Below are positions 27,079-34,883 of a DNA stretch of 64,000 bases, piece after piece; positions within the stretch are counted from its first letter, which is position 1, and each line of letters opens with the position of its first letter. The stretch spans positions 3,971,001-4,035,000 of the forward strand of contig NZ_LGTC01000001.1 of the NCBI RefSeq assembly GCF_001262605.1. Direction: 5' to 3'. The notes below the pieces were generated by a model. It was not told where the DNA came from. It did not search any database and saw nothing but the letters and a program-made list of their open reading frames with translations. The position numbers were made by a program, and so were the translations under genes. This stretch comes from Pseudobacteroides cellulosolvens ATCC 35603 = DSM 2933 (GTDB lineage Bacteria; Bacillota; Clostridia; Acetivibrionales; DSM-2933).

Positions 27079-29109
27079 CTACCTACCTCCCGGATAATCG
27101 ACATTCATATCTGAATTAGGTTTATTATCTACATATACTTTAATATTTGTACTTCCATTTTCAGGTACAGGTACCTTAACTGCTAATGGAAAATCCTGCT
27201 TATTAACCGTGCCATCCATAATCACCGTACTCTTTTTTGTATCGCTCGGTGTCATTTCTATAAGTACTCTCACGGTTTCACCAAAAGAATCTGCGTTTTC
27301 CAATGGAATACTTACAGAAACCTCTGATGCCTTTAATGGGGTAGGCGTATGGTTTCCATTTGGTGTTGCACCTTGGTTCGGAATCTGAGTATTAGTGTTT
27401 ACAGTTTCAAGAGTTATATTTACAGCTGACCTCTCAGTAACAGTTGTGTTTGGAGGAGGATCCTGGTTTACAATCTTGTCTACATGGTTTGCACTATCCT
27501 CCGGCAACACCTTTCCTAATGTAAGCTTATTGTCTGAAAGGGCTTTTTGTGCCTGAACCCTGGTAAGTCCTATAAGGTTTGGTACAACCGTTTGAATAAT
27601 TTCCGGTCCCTTACTAAGGTAAATTGTAACTGACGAACCTGGCGAAACTTCTTCATCAATACCCGGCTCAGTTCTAACAACCAATCCGCTTGTAATAACA
27701 TCACTAAATTCATCTTCCACCCTGGCTATAAGATTATAGTCTTCTAATATTTTCTGTGCTTCTCTTGACGTCTTCTTGCTTAAGTCAGGAATTTTTACCA
27801 TTTCCGGTCCATTGCTAACTGAAAAAGTTACAGGATTATACGGGTCCGGCTTAATCTTAGTCCCTTCCTTTGGCTTCTGTGTAATAATGATGTCCTTTTC
27901 CACACTCTTGTCATTCTTTCTTTCCACAACAACGGTTATTCCTTCACCTTCAAGTGCTTGCTTAACATCGTCGATATTCTTTCCTTCATAGTTTTCAAGT
28001 ACAAAATCCGACTTTGCAGGAGGCATTATACTTGGGCCTATAAACTTAAATGCAATAAAAACAAATATACCTATAATAAGCAGAGATGTAGCTATTGCAA
28101 GTATCCAGGTAACTCTGTCCTTCTTTTTATTCTTCATATCATCAATCTCTTCCTCTTGAGTTTCTTTTGCAGGTACTTCTTTAACCTGAGGCTCTTTTAC
28201 AACGGTTTCAATAGGCTTATCAGGCTGTACTATTTGAATCCTTCGTGTTGGCGAATTATCAATGTCTATTTTAGTAGATGGCACACTTGAAGGATCATTC
28301 AAAACCATTCTCAAATCGTTAAGTAGTTCTGTCGCAGTACTGTACCTATTGCTCTGCTCTTTTTGTATTGCTTTCATTATTATGCTGTTGACACCTTTTG
28401 GAAGATCACCTTTTATATTGATAGGTTCCTCCGGCATCTCCTGCAGATGCTTTAAAGCAATTGCAACAGGGGTCTCACCATCAAAAGGCACCTTGCCTGT
28501 AACCATTTCATAAAGTGCTATTCCAAGAGAATATAAATCCGACTTTTCATCTGTAAAACCGCCTCTGGCCTGTTCAGGTGAAAAGTAATGCACTGATCCT
28601 ATTGTACTTCCAACCATCGTTATGGTTGACGATGATACCGCCCTTGCAATACCAAAGTCTGTGACCTTAACAATTCCATCTTTCGTAATGAGTATGTTGT
28701 GAGGCTTTATATCCCTATGTACTATACGCTTTTTATGTGCATGCTCAATTGCAGAACATATTTGCAATTCAATATTAACAGCTTCTTTCCAATCTAAAGC
28801 ACCCTTTTCTGCTATATAGTCTTTTAGAGTCACTCCCTCTATGTATTCCATAACTATGTAGTGTATATTTCCTTCCTGACCTACATCATATATGGAAACT
28901 ATATTTGGATATGACAGGCTTGCCGCAGACTGTGCTTCTATCCTGAATCTCTTTACGAATTCCTGATCATTCGTAAACTCCTGTCTTAATATCTTAACCG
29001 CTACAAACCTATTAAGCAAACTGCATTTTGCTTTATATACAAGGGCCATCCCGCCCCCACCTATTTTCTCAATCAATTCATACCTGTTTCCAAGAATCTG
29101 ACCTTCCAC
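27079..29109 (-). CDS. prkC: PrkC-type Ser/Thr protein kinase with PASTA domains
   Basis: About 676 residues. Hanks-type kinase domain (1-270) with GGGGMALVYKAK, Lys in AVKIL, catalytic HRDIKPHN and the DFG motif (VTDFGIA). After a variable linker a single membrane helix (about 336-360) is followed by three extracellular PASTA repeats (about 370-575) and a Thr/Pro-rich tail ending in a small beta domain. PrkC kinases sense muropeptides and regulate growth and spore germination. The GTG at 29109 is preferred to TTG 29115 because AAGGAGG sits seven bases upstream. The cognate phosphatase prpC lies directly upstream, with an internally deleted repeat between. Confidence 0.96.
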   Translation of the reverse strand: MEGQILGNRYELIEKIGGGGMALVYKAKCSLLNRFVAVKILRQEFTNDQEFVKRFRIEAQSAASLSYPNIVSIYDVGQEGNIHYIVMEYIEGVTLKDYIAEKGALDWKEAVNIELQICSAIEHAHKKRIVHRDIKPHNILITKDGIVKVTDFGIARAVSSSTITMVGSTIGSVHYFSPEQARGGFTDEKSDLYSLGIALYEMVTGKVPFDGETPVAIALKHLQEMPEEPINIKGDLPKGVNSIIMKAIQKEQSNRYSTATELLNDLRMVLNDPSSVPSTKIDIDNSPTRRIQIVQPDKPIETVVKEPQVKEVPAKETQEEEIDDMKNKKKDRVTWILAIATSLLIIGIFVFIAFKFIGPSIMPPAKSDFVLENYEGKNIDDVKQALEGEGITVVVERKNDKSVEKDIIITQKPKEGTKIKPDPYNPVTFSVSNGPEMVKIPDLSKKTSREAQKILEDYNLIARVEDEFSDVITSGLVVRTEPGIDEEVSPGSSVTIYLSKGPEIIQTVVPNLIGLTRVQAQKALSDNKLTLGKVLPEDSANHVDKIVNQDPPPNTTVTERSAVNITLETVNTNTQIPNQGATPNGNHTPTPLKASEVSVSIPLENADSFGETVRVLIEMTPSDTKKSTVIMDGTVNKQDFPLAVKVPVPENGSTNIKVYVDNKPNSDMNVDYPGGR

Positions 29110-29145
29110 AATCAATCCTCCTTAATCCTCACATTGTAACAACAA

Positions 29146-29190
29146 AATATAACTTCCGCTCAAAATCGGAAGTAATATTTTAGTTACTTC
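29146..29190. repeat. Internally deleted copy of the dispersed repeat
   Basis: TATAACTTCCGCTC joins directly to AATCGGAAGTAATATTTTAG, leaving only the outer arms of the element; the GTGTTGAC/GTCAACAC core is missing. It lies between prpC and prkC. Confidence 0.65.
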
Positions 29191-29230
29191 TTAACAAAAA
29201 TAATAATATAACTATTTCCACATTTTTACC

Positions 29231-29965
29231 TTATTCTTTGAAAATTATAACAGTTATATTATCCTCTCCACCCATTTCATTAGATTCTCCTACCAGCTTT
29301 TCACAGGCAAGATCCAAGTCATCGTAATTTTTCACTATTTCAAGTATTTTTTCTTCATTTAACATATTGGTTAAGCCGTCTGTGCACATTAGTACAATAT
29401 CGTTTTCCATTATATCATATGTATAAGTATCAACTTCTAATACTTCACCACACCCCAAAGCTCTTGTTATAAGGTTTTTATTGGGGTGTTTTTCAGCTTC
29501 CTCCTTGGTTAGTGTACCATTTCTAACCAGTTCTTCAATATACGAATGATCTATAGTAAGCTTTTCTATTTTATTATCACGTATCAGATATACTCTGCTG
29601 TCCCCTACATGTCCAATATACAGCCGCCTATTAACAACGACAGCCGCAATAAGGGTCGTACCCATACCGGAATCTGTTTCATTTTCAAGGGATTTTTTAT
29701 AGACATCTATATTGGCCTTCTCAATAACTGATTTGATAGCCTTTTCAATATCCTCTCCCTCTTTAAAGATATCAGGATTTTCAGATATATTCTTACTTAT
29801 TGATTCTACAGCAGCCTTACTTGCTATTTCCCCGGAGTTATGTCCACCCATCCCGTCCGCAATTATAAACGTAACAGGAATACCCGGAAGGCCCGCCAAT
29901 ATATTGTAGCTGTCTTCATTAATCTCTCTGACTTTCCCTTTATCACATCTGACCCCGAATTTCAC
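29231..29965 (-). CDS. prpC: PP2C-type protein phosphatase, partner of PrkC
   Basis: About 244 residues (Stp1/PrpC family). Metal-binding motifs: RCDKGKVREINEDSY, IADGMGGHNSGEIAS, DSGMGTTL, GHVGDSRVYLI, LMCTDGLTN and GGEDNITVII. It dephosphorylates PrkC and its substrates. The GTG at 29965 (KFGVRCDKGKV) is chosen because AAGGAG sits at normal spacing; the longer reading to 30022 has no ribosome site. It follows rlmN with a small hairpin between them. Confidence 0.95.
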   Translation of the reverse strand: MKFGVRCDKGKVREINEDSYNILAGLPGIPVTFIIADGMGGHNSGEIASKAAVESISKNISENPDIFKEGEDIEKAIKSVIEKANIDVYKKSLENETDSGMGTTLIAAVVVNRRLYIGHVGDSRVYLIRDNKIEKLTIDHSYIEELVRNGTLTKEEAEKHPNKNLITRALGCGEVLEVDTYTYDIMENDIVLMCTDGLTNMLNEEKILEIVKNYDDLDLACEKLVGESNEMGGEDNITVIIFKE

Positions 29966-30037
29966 CAAACCACTCCTTAGCATGGACAATTTGTAAAAAT
30001 TAAATCGCTTGCATTTTTGCAACCTTGGTTGTTGTCG

Positions 30038-30074
30038 TGAGAAATTTTGGTGTAGTATACGCTATAATTTCTCA
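30038..30074. repeat. Hairpin between rlmN and prpC
   Basis: TGAGAAATT pairs perfectly with AATTTCTCA across a 19-base loop that itself contains GTATAC. No T run follows on the minus strand, so it is more likely an RNA processing or regulatory hairpin than a terminator. Confidence 0.45.
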
Positions 30075-30086
30075 GACATAAATAAA

Positions 30087-31139
30087 CTATATTTCTTGCT
30101 TCCTTAAGCCATCTGTTATGCTTTTCCTTAGCTGTCCACATGCTGCATCAATATCACTGCCGAGTTCCCGTCTTACAGTTGTCTCAATTCCGTGCTTTTC
30201 AAGAATATTTTTAAATTTTTGTATTTTATCCATCCTGGCTCTTCTAAATTCATTGCCTTCAATTGAATTAACCGGTATGAGATTTACATGGCATAGCATC
30301 CCTTTAAGCCTTTGGGAAAGCTCTTTTGCATTTTCCGGCGAATCATTTAGATCCGATACCATTGCATACTCAAATGTTATTCTTCTACCAGTTACCTCTG
30401 TATATATCTTACATGCTTCAATCAATTTGTCAATAGAATATGCTTTATTTACAGGCATTATTTTTTCTCTTATTTCGTTATTAGGTGCATGCAAAGATAT
30501 GGAAAGTGTAACTGGAAGGTTTTCCCCGGCAAGTTTAATAATTTGCGGAACAAGGCCGCAGGTTGATACCGATATATGTCTCAATCCGATATTAAGACCT
30601 TCCTTATGATTTACCAGCTTTAAAAACTTAATGAGATTCTCATAGTTATCCAGGGGTTCTCCAATGCCCATAATTACAACATTACCTACCCTTACTCCCT
30701 GATCCCTTTCAATTGTAAGAATCTGGTCTACCATTTCGCCGCCAGTAAGGTTTCTGCCAAAATCTATACCTGTAGATGCACAAAATTTACACCCCATCTT
30801 GCAGCCTGCTTGTGAAGAAATACACGCTGTAAATCCATGTTTATAACTCATAAGAACACTTTCTATAATGTTGCCATCAGCATATTCCAAAACATATTTT
30901 ACTGTTCCATCTATATTAGAAATCAGCCTGTTACGGATCTTAATCCTGTCAAACCTGAACCTTTCCTTCAACGCCTGCCTTAAATCCTTCGAGATATTTG
31001 TCATTTCATCTATGGACATAACACCCTTGTGACACCATTGAAATATCTGTTTCGCCCTGAATTTAGGCTGTCCCATTGATATAAGTGCTTCTTCCAATTC
31101 TTCTATTGTCAAATCAATTAGATTAAGCTTTTTTCCCAT
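30087..31139 (-). CDS. rlmN: RlmN, dual-specificity 23S rRNA/tRNA adenine-C2 methyltransferase
   Basis: 350 residues. A radical SAM enzyme methylating A2503 of 23S rRNA and A37 of some tRNAs. Seen: CKMGCKFCAS, the CxxxCxxC cluster site near residue 117, GGEMVDQI, GIGEPLDNYENL, the SAM-binding VSTCGLV and a Cys near the C-terminus in SDIDAACGQL, which fits the catalytic methyl-carrier Cys. It follows rsmB with a one-base gap, indicating one transcript. Confidence 0.96.
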   Translation of the reverse strand: MGKKLNLIDLTIEELEEALISMGQPKFRAKQIFQWCHKGVMSIDEMTNISKDLRQALKERFRFDRIKIRNRLISNIDGTVKYVLEYADGNIIESVLMSYKHGFTACISSQAGCKMGCKFCASTGIDFGRNLTGGEMVDQILTIERDQGVRVGNVVIMGIGEPLDNYENLIKFLKLVNHKEGLNIGLRHISVSTCGLVPQIIKLAGENLPVTLSISLHAPNNEIREKIMPVNKAYSIDKLIEACKIYTEVTGRRITFEYAMVSDLNDSPENAKELSQRLKGMLCHVNLIPVNSIEGNEFRRARMDKIQKFKNILEKHGIETTVRRELGSDIDAACGQLRKSITDGLRKQEI

Positions 31140-31140
31140 G

Positions 31141-32490
31141 CTATCCTCTTTTTCTCATCTTCGCTATAAAAAATCCATCTATTTTGTTTATGTTGGGGTA
31201 TAATTCAATATATCCATTCCTTGAATATTCTTTTAAAACATCCGGCAATAATTCACCAAATTCCTCGTAACTAAAATCTTTATTCACTGCCAGGAATCTT
31301 TCTACCAAATCCCTGTTTTCTTCCTTTCCGATTGTGCAAGTACTATATACAATAAAACCACCAGGCTTAACATATTTTGATGCAGCATTTAATATCTTAA
31401 GCTGAAGGTCAGTTATCTCTTTGATATCCGACATGGTTCTGGCCCACTTTATGTCGGGTTTTTTTCTTATTATACCATATCCTGTACACGGTGCATCAAC
31501 CAGCACCCTGTCAGCCTTCTCCAGTAAACTGTCATCCACCATAGTTGCATCATAAACTTCTGCTTTTATTATGCTTATACAAAGCCGCTCTGCAGCTTCA
31601 TTAATCAGATCAATCTTATGTTCATGAATATCCCTGGCTATTATTTGGCCTTTATTTTTCATCAGCTGTGCCATATGTGTTGTCTTACCGCCAGGTGCAC
31701 TGCAAACATCAACAACCAAATCACCTGGTTTTGGGTCAAGAATTTTTGCAGACAACATGGAACTTTCATCCTGCACCTGAAAATGACCCATTTTATATGA
31801 ATCCAGTTTTAAAAATGACCCGGGATTTTTAAGTATTAGTGCTTCTTCTACAGCTTTTCCCGCCTCTGCTTGTACTCCATTTTCCGATAAATTTGCAATT
31901 AGCTCTTCCTTTGATGTCCTAAGTGTATTTACTCTTATTGTAAAGTCAGGCACCTCATTATTACTTATAAGCAAGTCTTCAGTAAAATCAAAACCAAAAG
32001 CAGATATCCATTCCTTTACCATCCAATCGGGATGGGAGTACTTAACGGACAAATATTGAGTTGGATCCTTTTGCTTGTCCGGATATGTAATGCTCTCCTT
32101 CTTCCTTGCTATATTTCTTAAGACACCGTTAACAAAACCGCTTGAAGCTGCATGTCCATACTTTTTAGCCAGCTTGACGCTTTCGTTGCATGCTGCCGAC
32201 TCCGGAATCCTGTCCATATATAGTATCTGATAAACTCCAATCCTAAGTACATTAAGTATCCAGGGCGAAATTTTCTTTAGCTTTGTGCTGGAAAAACTGC
32301 TTATGACATAGTCAATGGACAGCTTCCACTTTATTGTGCCATACACCAATTCCGTTATAAATGCCCTGTCTACATCCTTAAGAGTATTGCTCTCAAGCTG
32401 CTTGTTTAAAGCAATGTTAGAATAGGCACCTTTTTCGTTTATATCGTAAATTGTTTTTAACGCGATTTCTCTCGGTAAATCTATAGCCAT
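31141..32490 (-). CDS. rsmB: RsmB, 16S rRNA cytosine-5 methyltransferase
   Basis: 449 residues. The N-terminal third is the NusB-like RNA-binding domain (ALKTIYDINEKGAYSNIALN), the rest a Rossmann methyltransferase with VDVCSAPGGKTTHMAQL (SAM site), the VDAPCTGYG catalytic motif and VYSTCTIGKEENRD with the nucleophilic Cys. It methylates C967 of 16S rRNA (E. coli numbering). The position between DUF116 and rlmN is standard. Confidence 0.96.
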   Translation of the reverse strand: MAIDLPREIALKTIYDINEKGAYSNIALNKQLESNTLKDVDRAFITELVYGTIKWKLSIDYVISSFSSTKLKKISPWILNVLRIGVYQILYMDRIPESAACNESVKLAKKYGHAASSGFVNGVLRNIARKKESITYPDKQKDPTQYLSVKYSHPDWMVKEWISAFGFDFTEDLLISNNEVPDFTIRVNTLRTSKEELIANLSENGVQAEAGKAVEEALILKNPGSFLKLDSYKMGHFQVQDESSMLSAKILDPKPGDLVVDVCSAPGGKTTHMAQLMKNKGQIIARDIHEHKIDLINEAAERLCISIIKAEVYDATMVDDSLLEKADRVLVDAPCTGYGIIRKKPDIKWARTMSDIKEITDLQLKILNAASKYVKPGGFIVYSTCTIGKEENRDLVERFLAVNKDFSYEEFGELLPDVLKEYSRNGYIELYPNINKIDGFFIAKMRKRG

Positions 32491-32551
32491 ATTAAGTCTC
32501 TCTTTTTAAAATTTTTTACTTACTCTTGTTGTTATTAATAATTACATCAAA

Positions 32552-32576
32552 GCATGAATGAAAATCATGACTAAGC
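32552..32576. repeat. Collapsed remnant of the dispersed repeat overlapping a stop codon
   Basis: GCATGAATGAAAA joins TCATGACTAAGC: only the two outermost tips of the element remain. The terminal CTAAGC supplies the TAG stop of the DUF116 gene on the minus strand. Confidence 0.45.
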
Positions 32577-33317
32577 AATAATGCTAATTAACTTATTCCT
32601 AAGCGTTTCTACATCTACAAATGTGTCTTTGCATGGGCCATTAGGCCTCTCGTTTGTTACACCTATCACACATAAATTCTTAACATCAAATATACCACTT
32701 ATAAGGTCTCTTTCACAAGCTACTGCTACTACAATTTTAGGTTTCTCTTTCACTATGATATTTCTGGCTGCAGTACCTCCTGTGACAACCATAACCTTTA
32801 TTCCCATATCAACAGTCATATTTTTAATATCTCCAATGGTGCAAAGACCACAGTTTTTACAGTTTCTTATGTCAGCGGTTATTTTAATTTTACATTCAAA
32901 ATTCTGAAGACAATGGGGTAAAATCAATAGCACATCTTCGGGCTTAAACTTTACACCTGCTGACTCAGTCAATATATTGTTGATATTTATATAAAATCTC
33001 CGAATAGTATCCTTATTATTCCTTAAAAATTTCAAAAAAACAGATATAAGCGGGAATAGAACATTGAGGCTCCATTTGGCAAAAACAGCCATTGAAGGGT
33101 TTATTATTTTAGTCTTGTAAGCTATAAGGATAATAGGTATAGATAAAGCCAGAAGGGTTGTTACTCCTCCGAAAGTAACTATAGTAAGAAAAATTATGAA
33201 ATTATAATTGGAAATAGTAAAATTGCGGTAAATAAATGCCATGCCCGAAATTACCAGGCATAATGCAAATATAACCGCTATAGAGAAATATATAAACTTC
33301 TTCAAATATTTATCCAA
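32571..33317 (-). CDS. DUF116 domain membrane protein
   Basis: 248 residues. Two N-terminal hydrophobic segments (about 9-31 and 39-68), then a cytoplasmic DUF116 domain with a Cys-rich patch: LPHCLQNFEC, then CKNCGLCTIGD (a likely metal or Fe-S site), VTGGTAAR, ACERDLISGI and NGPC. The family's reaction is not established. It overlaps fmt by eight bases and lies upstream of rsmB. Its stop codon falls inside a collapsed copy of the dispersed repeat, so the C-terminus may have been altered by that insertion and deletion event. Confidence 0.85.
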   Translation of the reverse strand: MDKYLKKFIYFSIAVIFALCLVISGMAFIYRNFTISNYNFIIFLTIVTFGGVTTLLALSIPIILIAYKTKIINPSMAVFAKWSLNVLFPLISVFLKFLRNNKDTIRRFYININNILTESAGVKFKPEDVLLILPHCLQNFECKIKITADIRNCKNCGLCTIGDIKNMTVDMGIKVMVVTGGTAARNIIVKEKPKIVVAVACERDLISGIFDVKNLCVIGVTNERPNGPCKDTFVDVETLRNKLISIIA

Positions 33318-34242
33318 TTACTTCACCTTCATTAATCTTATGTCCACACAGATATTCTTCAATAGTCATTCTCCTGGCTGATTCAAGCTGTATCTCGAGT
33401 ATATTTATAATGCCTTCTCCGCAGGCAACAACCAAACCGCTTTTACTGCTTCTAATTATTGTTCCTGGCTTATATCCTTCGTTTTTACCATCTAAAAACA
33501 TGGTCTTCCACACTTTCAGCTTGGCACCGCAATACTGAGCATAAGCTCCTGGCCAAGGATTTGTGCCTCTTACCAGATTGTGTATTTCCCATGCACTTTT
33601 CGTCCAATCAATTGCTCCCGTCTCTTTTTTCATCATAGGTGCATATGTGGCTTCCCCTTCCGGTTGTTTTTCCCTTTTCAGATCTCCTTTTTTAAGGACT
33701 TCCAGGGTTTCCTTAAGAACCTCTGCCCCTACTATGGACAAGCAGTCATGAAGTTCTCCTGCAGTCATATCCACCGGAATTTCCATTTCACGCTTTATAA
33801 GCATATCCCCTGTATCCATACCCACATCAGTGTACATGGTTGTTATACCTGTTTTTTTCTCACCGTTGATAACTGCCCACTGAATTGGTGCGGCTCCTCT
33901 GTATTTTGGCAGAAGAGAGCCATGGACATTAATACACCCCATTGGTGGAAGCTCAAGGATATCCTGAGGTAGAATCCTCCCATAAGCTACAGTTACAAAC
34001 AGATCTGGCTTTAAAGCCTCCAACTGTTTATAAAACTCACCTGTTCTTATTTTTTCAGGCTGCAGCACAACTATATCATTTTCCTGTGCATAAACCTTAA
34101 CAGGAGGTGGTGTCATTTTATTCCCTCTGCCCTTCGGCTTATCAGGCTGCGTAACGGCAGCCACTACATTGTAATTATTCTCAACCAGCATTTTGATGCT
34201 TGGAACTGCAAACTCTGGAGTCCCCATGAAGACTATTCTCAA
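33310..34242 (-). CDS. fmt: Methionyl-tRNA formyltransferase
   Basis: About 310 residues. Formylates initiator Met-tRNA using 10-formyl-THF. N-terminal MRIVFMGTPEFAVPS, the catalytic NVHGSLLPKYRGAAPIQWA with Asn-His-Ser, and DTGDM near the active site are all present, with a C-terminal OB-like domain. The TTG at 34242 gives the canonical MRIVFMGTP start and sits eight bases from GAGGAG; the GTG at 34251 is too close to that site. Gene order def-fmt is conserved. Confidence 0.96.
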   Translation of the reverse strand: MRIVFMGTPEFAVPSIKMLVENNYNVVAAVTQPDKPKGRGNKMTPPPVKVYAQENDIVVLQPEKIRTGEFYKQLEALKPDLFVTVAYGRILPQDILELPPMGCINVHGSLLPKYRGAAPIQWAVINGEKKTGITTMYTDVGMDTGDMLIKREMEIPVDMTAGELHDCLSIVGAEVLKETLEVLKKGDLKREKQPEGEATYAPMMKKETGAIDWTKSAWEIHNLVRGTNPWPGAYAQYCGAKLKVWKTMFLDGKNEGYKPGTIIRSSKSGLVVACGEGIINILEIQLESARRMTIEEYLCGHKINEGEVIG

Positions 34243-34303
34243 TACTCTCACTCCTCATATCCTGAACAAAATCCCATGTGATTTTGTCACTCTTGATTCT
34301 TTC

Positions 34304-34810
34304 CTAATCTATATTATCTTTTTTCTTTGATTTTTGTCTTCTTTCACTGTTCAAGTCGCTTTTATTTATTATCTTTTCTGCTCTATCTGTAAACAATATA
34401 CCATTAAGGTGGTCTATTTCATGACATAATGCTCTAGCTAAAAGCCCTTCTCCCTCAACAACTATGTCCTGGCCTTTTAAATTTTTGGCCTCTACAGTTA
34501 CCTTATAAGGCCTATTGACTTCACCTACCACATCAGGTACACTTAAACACCCTTCAATTTCCGTTTCTTCACCGTCTTCTTTAACAATTTTTGGATTTAT
34601 AAGCTCAAGGAGTCCTTTACCCACATCAATTACTACTATTCTCTTTAAAATTCCTACTTGTGGCGCTGCAAGTCCTACACCATCGGATTCATACATAGTT
34701 TCCGCCATATCCTTCACAAGCTCAACTATTCTTTCATCAATAGCACCGACTTCCCTTGCCTTCTTCCTTAAAACTTCATCCCCGTCTTCCCTAATAATCC
34801 TTATTGCCAT
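34304..34810 (-). CDS. def: Peptide deformylase
   Basis: 168 residues. Removes formyl groups from nascent proteins. All three motifs are present: GVGLAAPQVG, EGCLSVP (metal-ligand Cys) and HEIDHLNG (the two metal-ligand His and the catalytic Glu). The C-terminal tail is basic. It lies 60 bases upstream of fmt and downstream of priA, as in most Firmicutes. Confidence 0.97.
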   Translation of the reverse strand: MAIRIIREDGDEVLRKKAREVGAIDERIVELVKDMAETMYESDGVGLAAPQVGILKRIVVIDVGKGLLELINPKIVKEDGEETEIEGCLSVPDVVGEVNRPYKVTVEAKNLKGQDIVVEGEGLLARALCHEIDHLNGILFTDRAEKIINKSDLNSERRQKSKKKDNID

Positions 34811-34883
34811 AAAAGATCTCCTCCAAAAGTTTATACATAAAAGATTAATAACTTTTAATATATATTAAATTCACATTTTAAAA

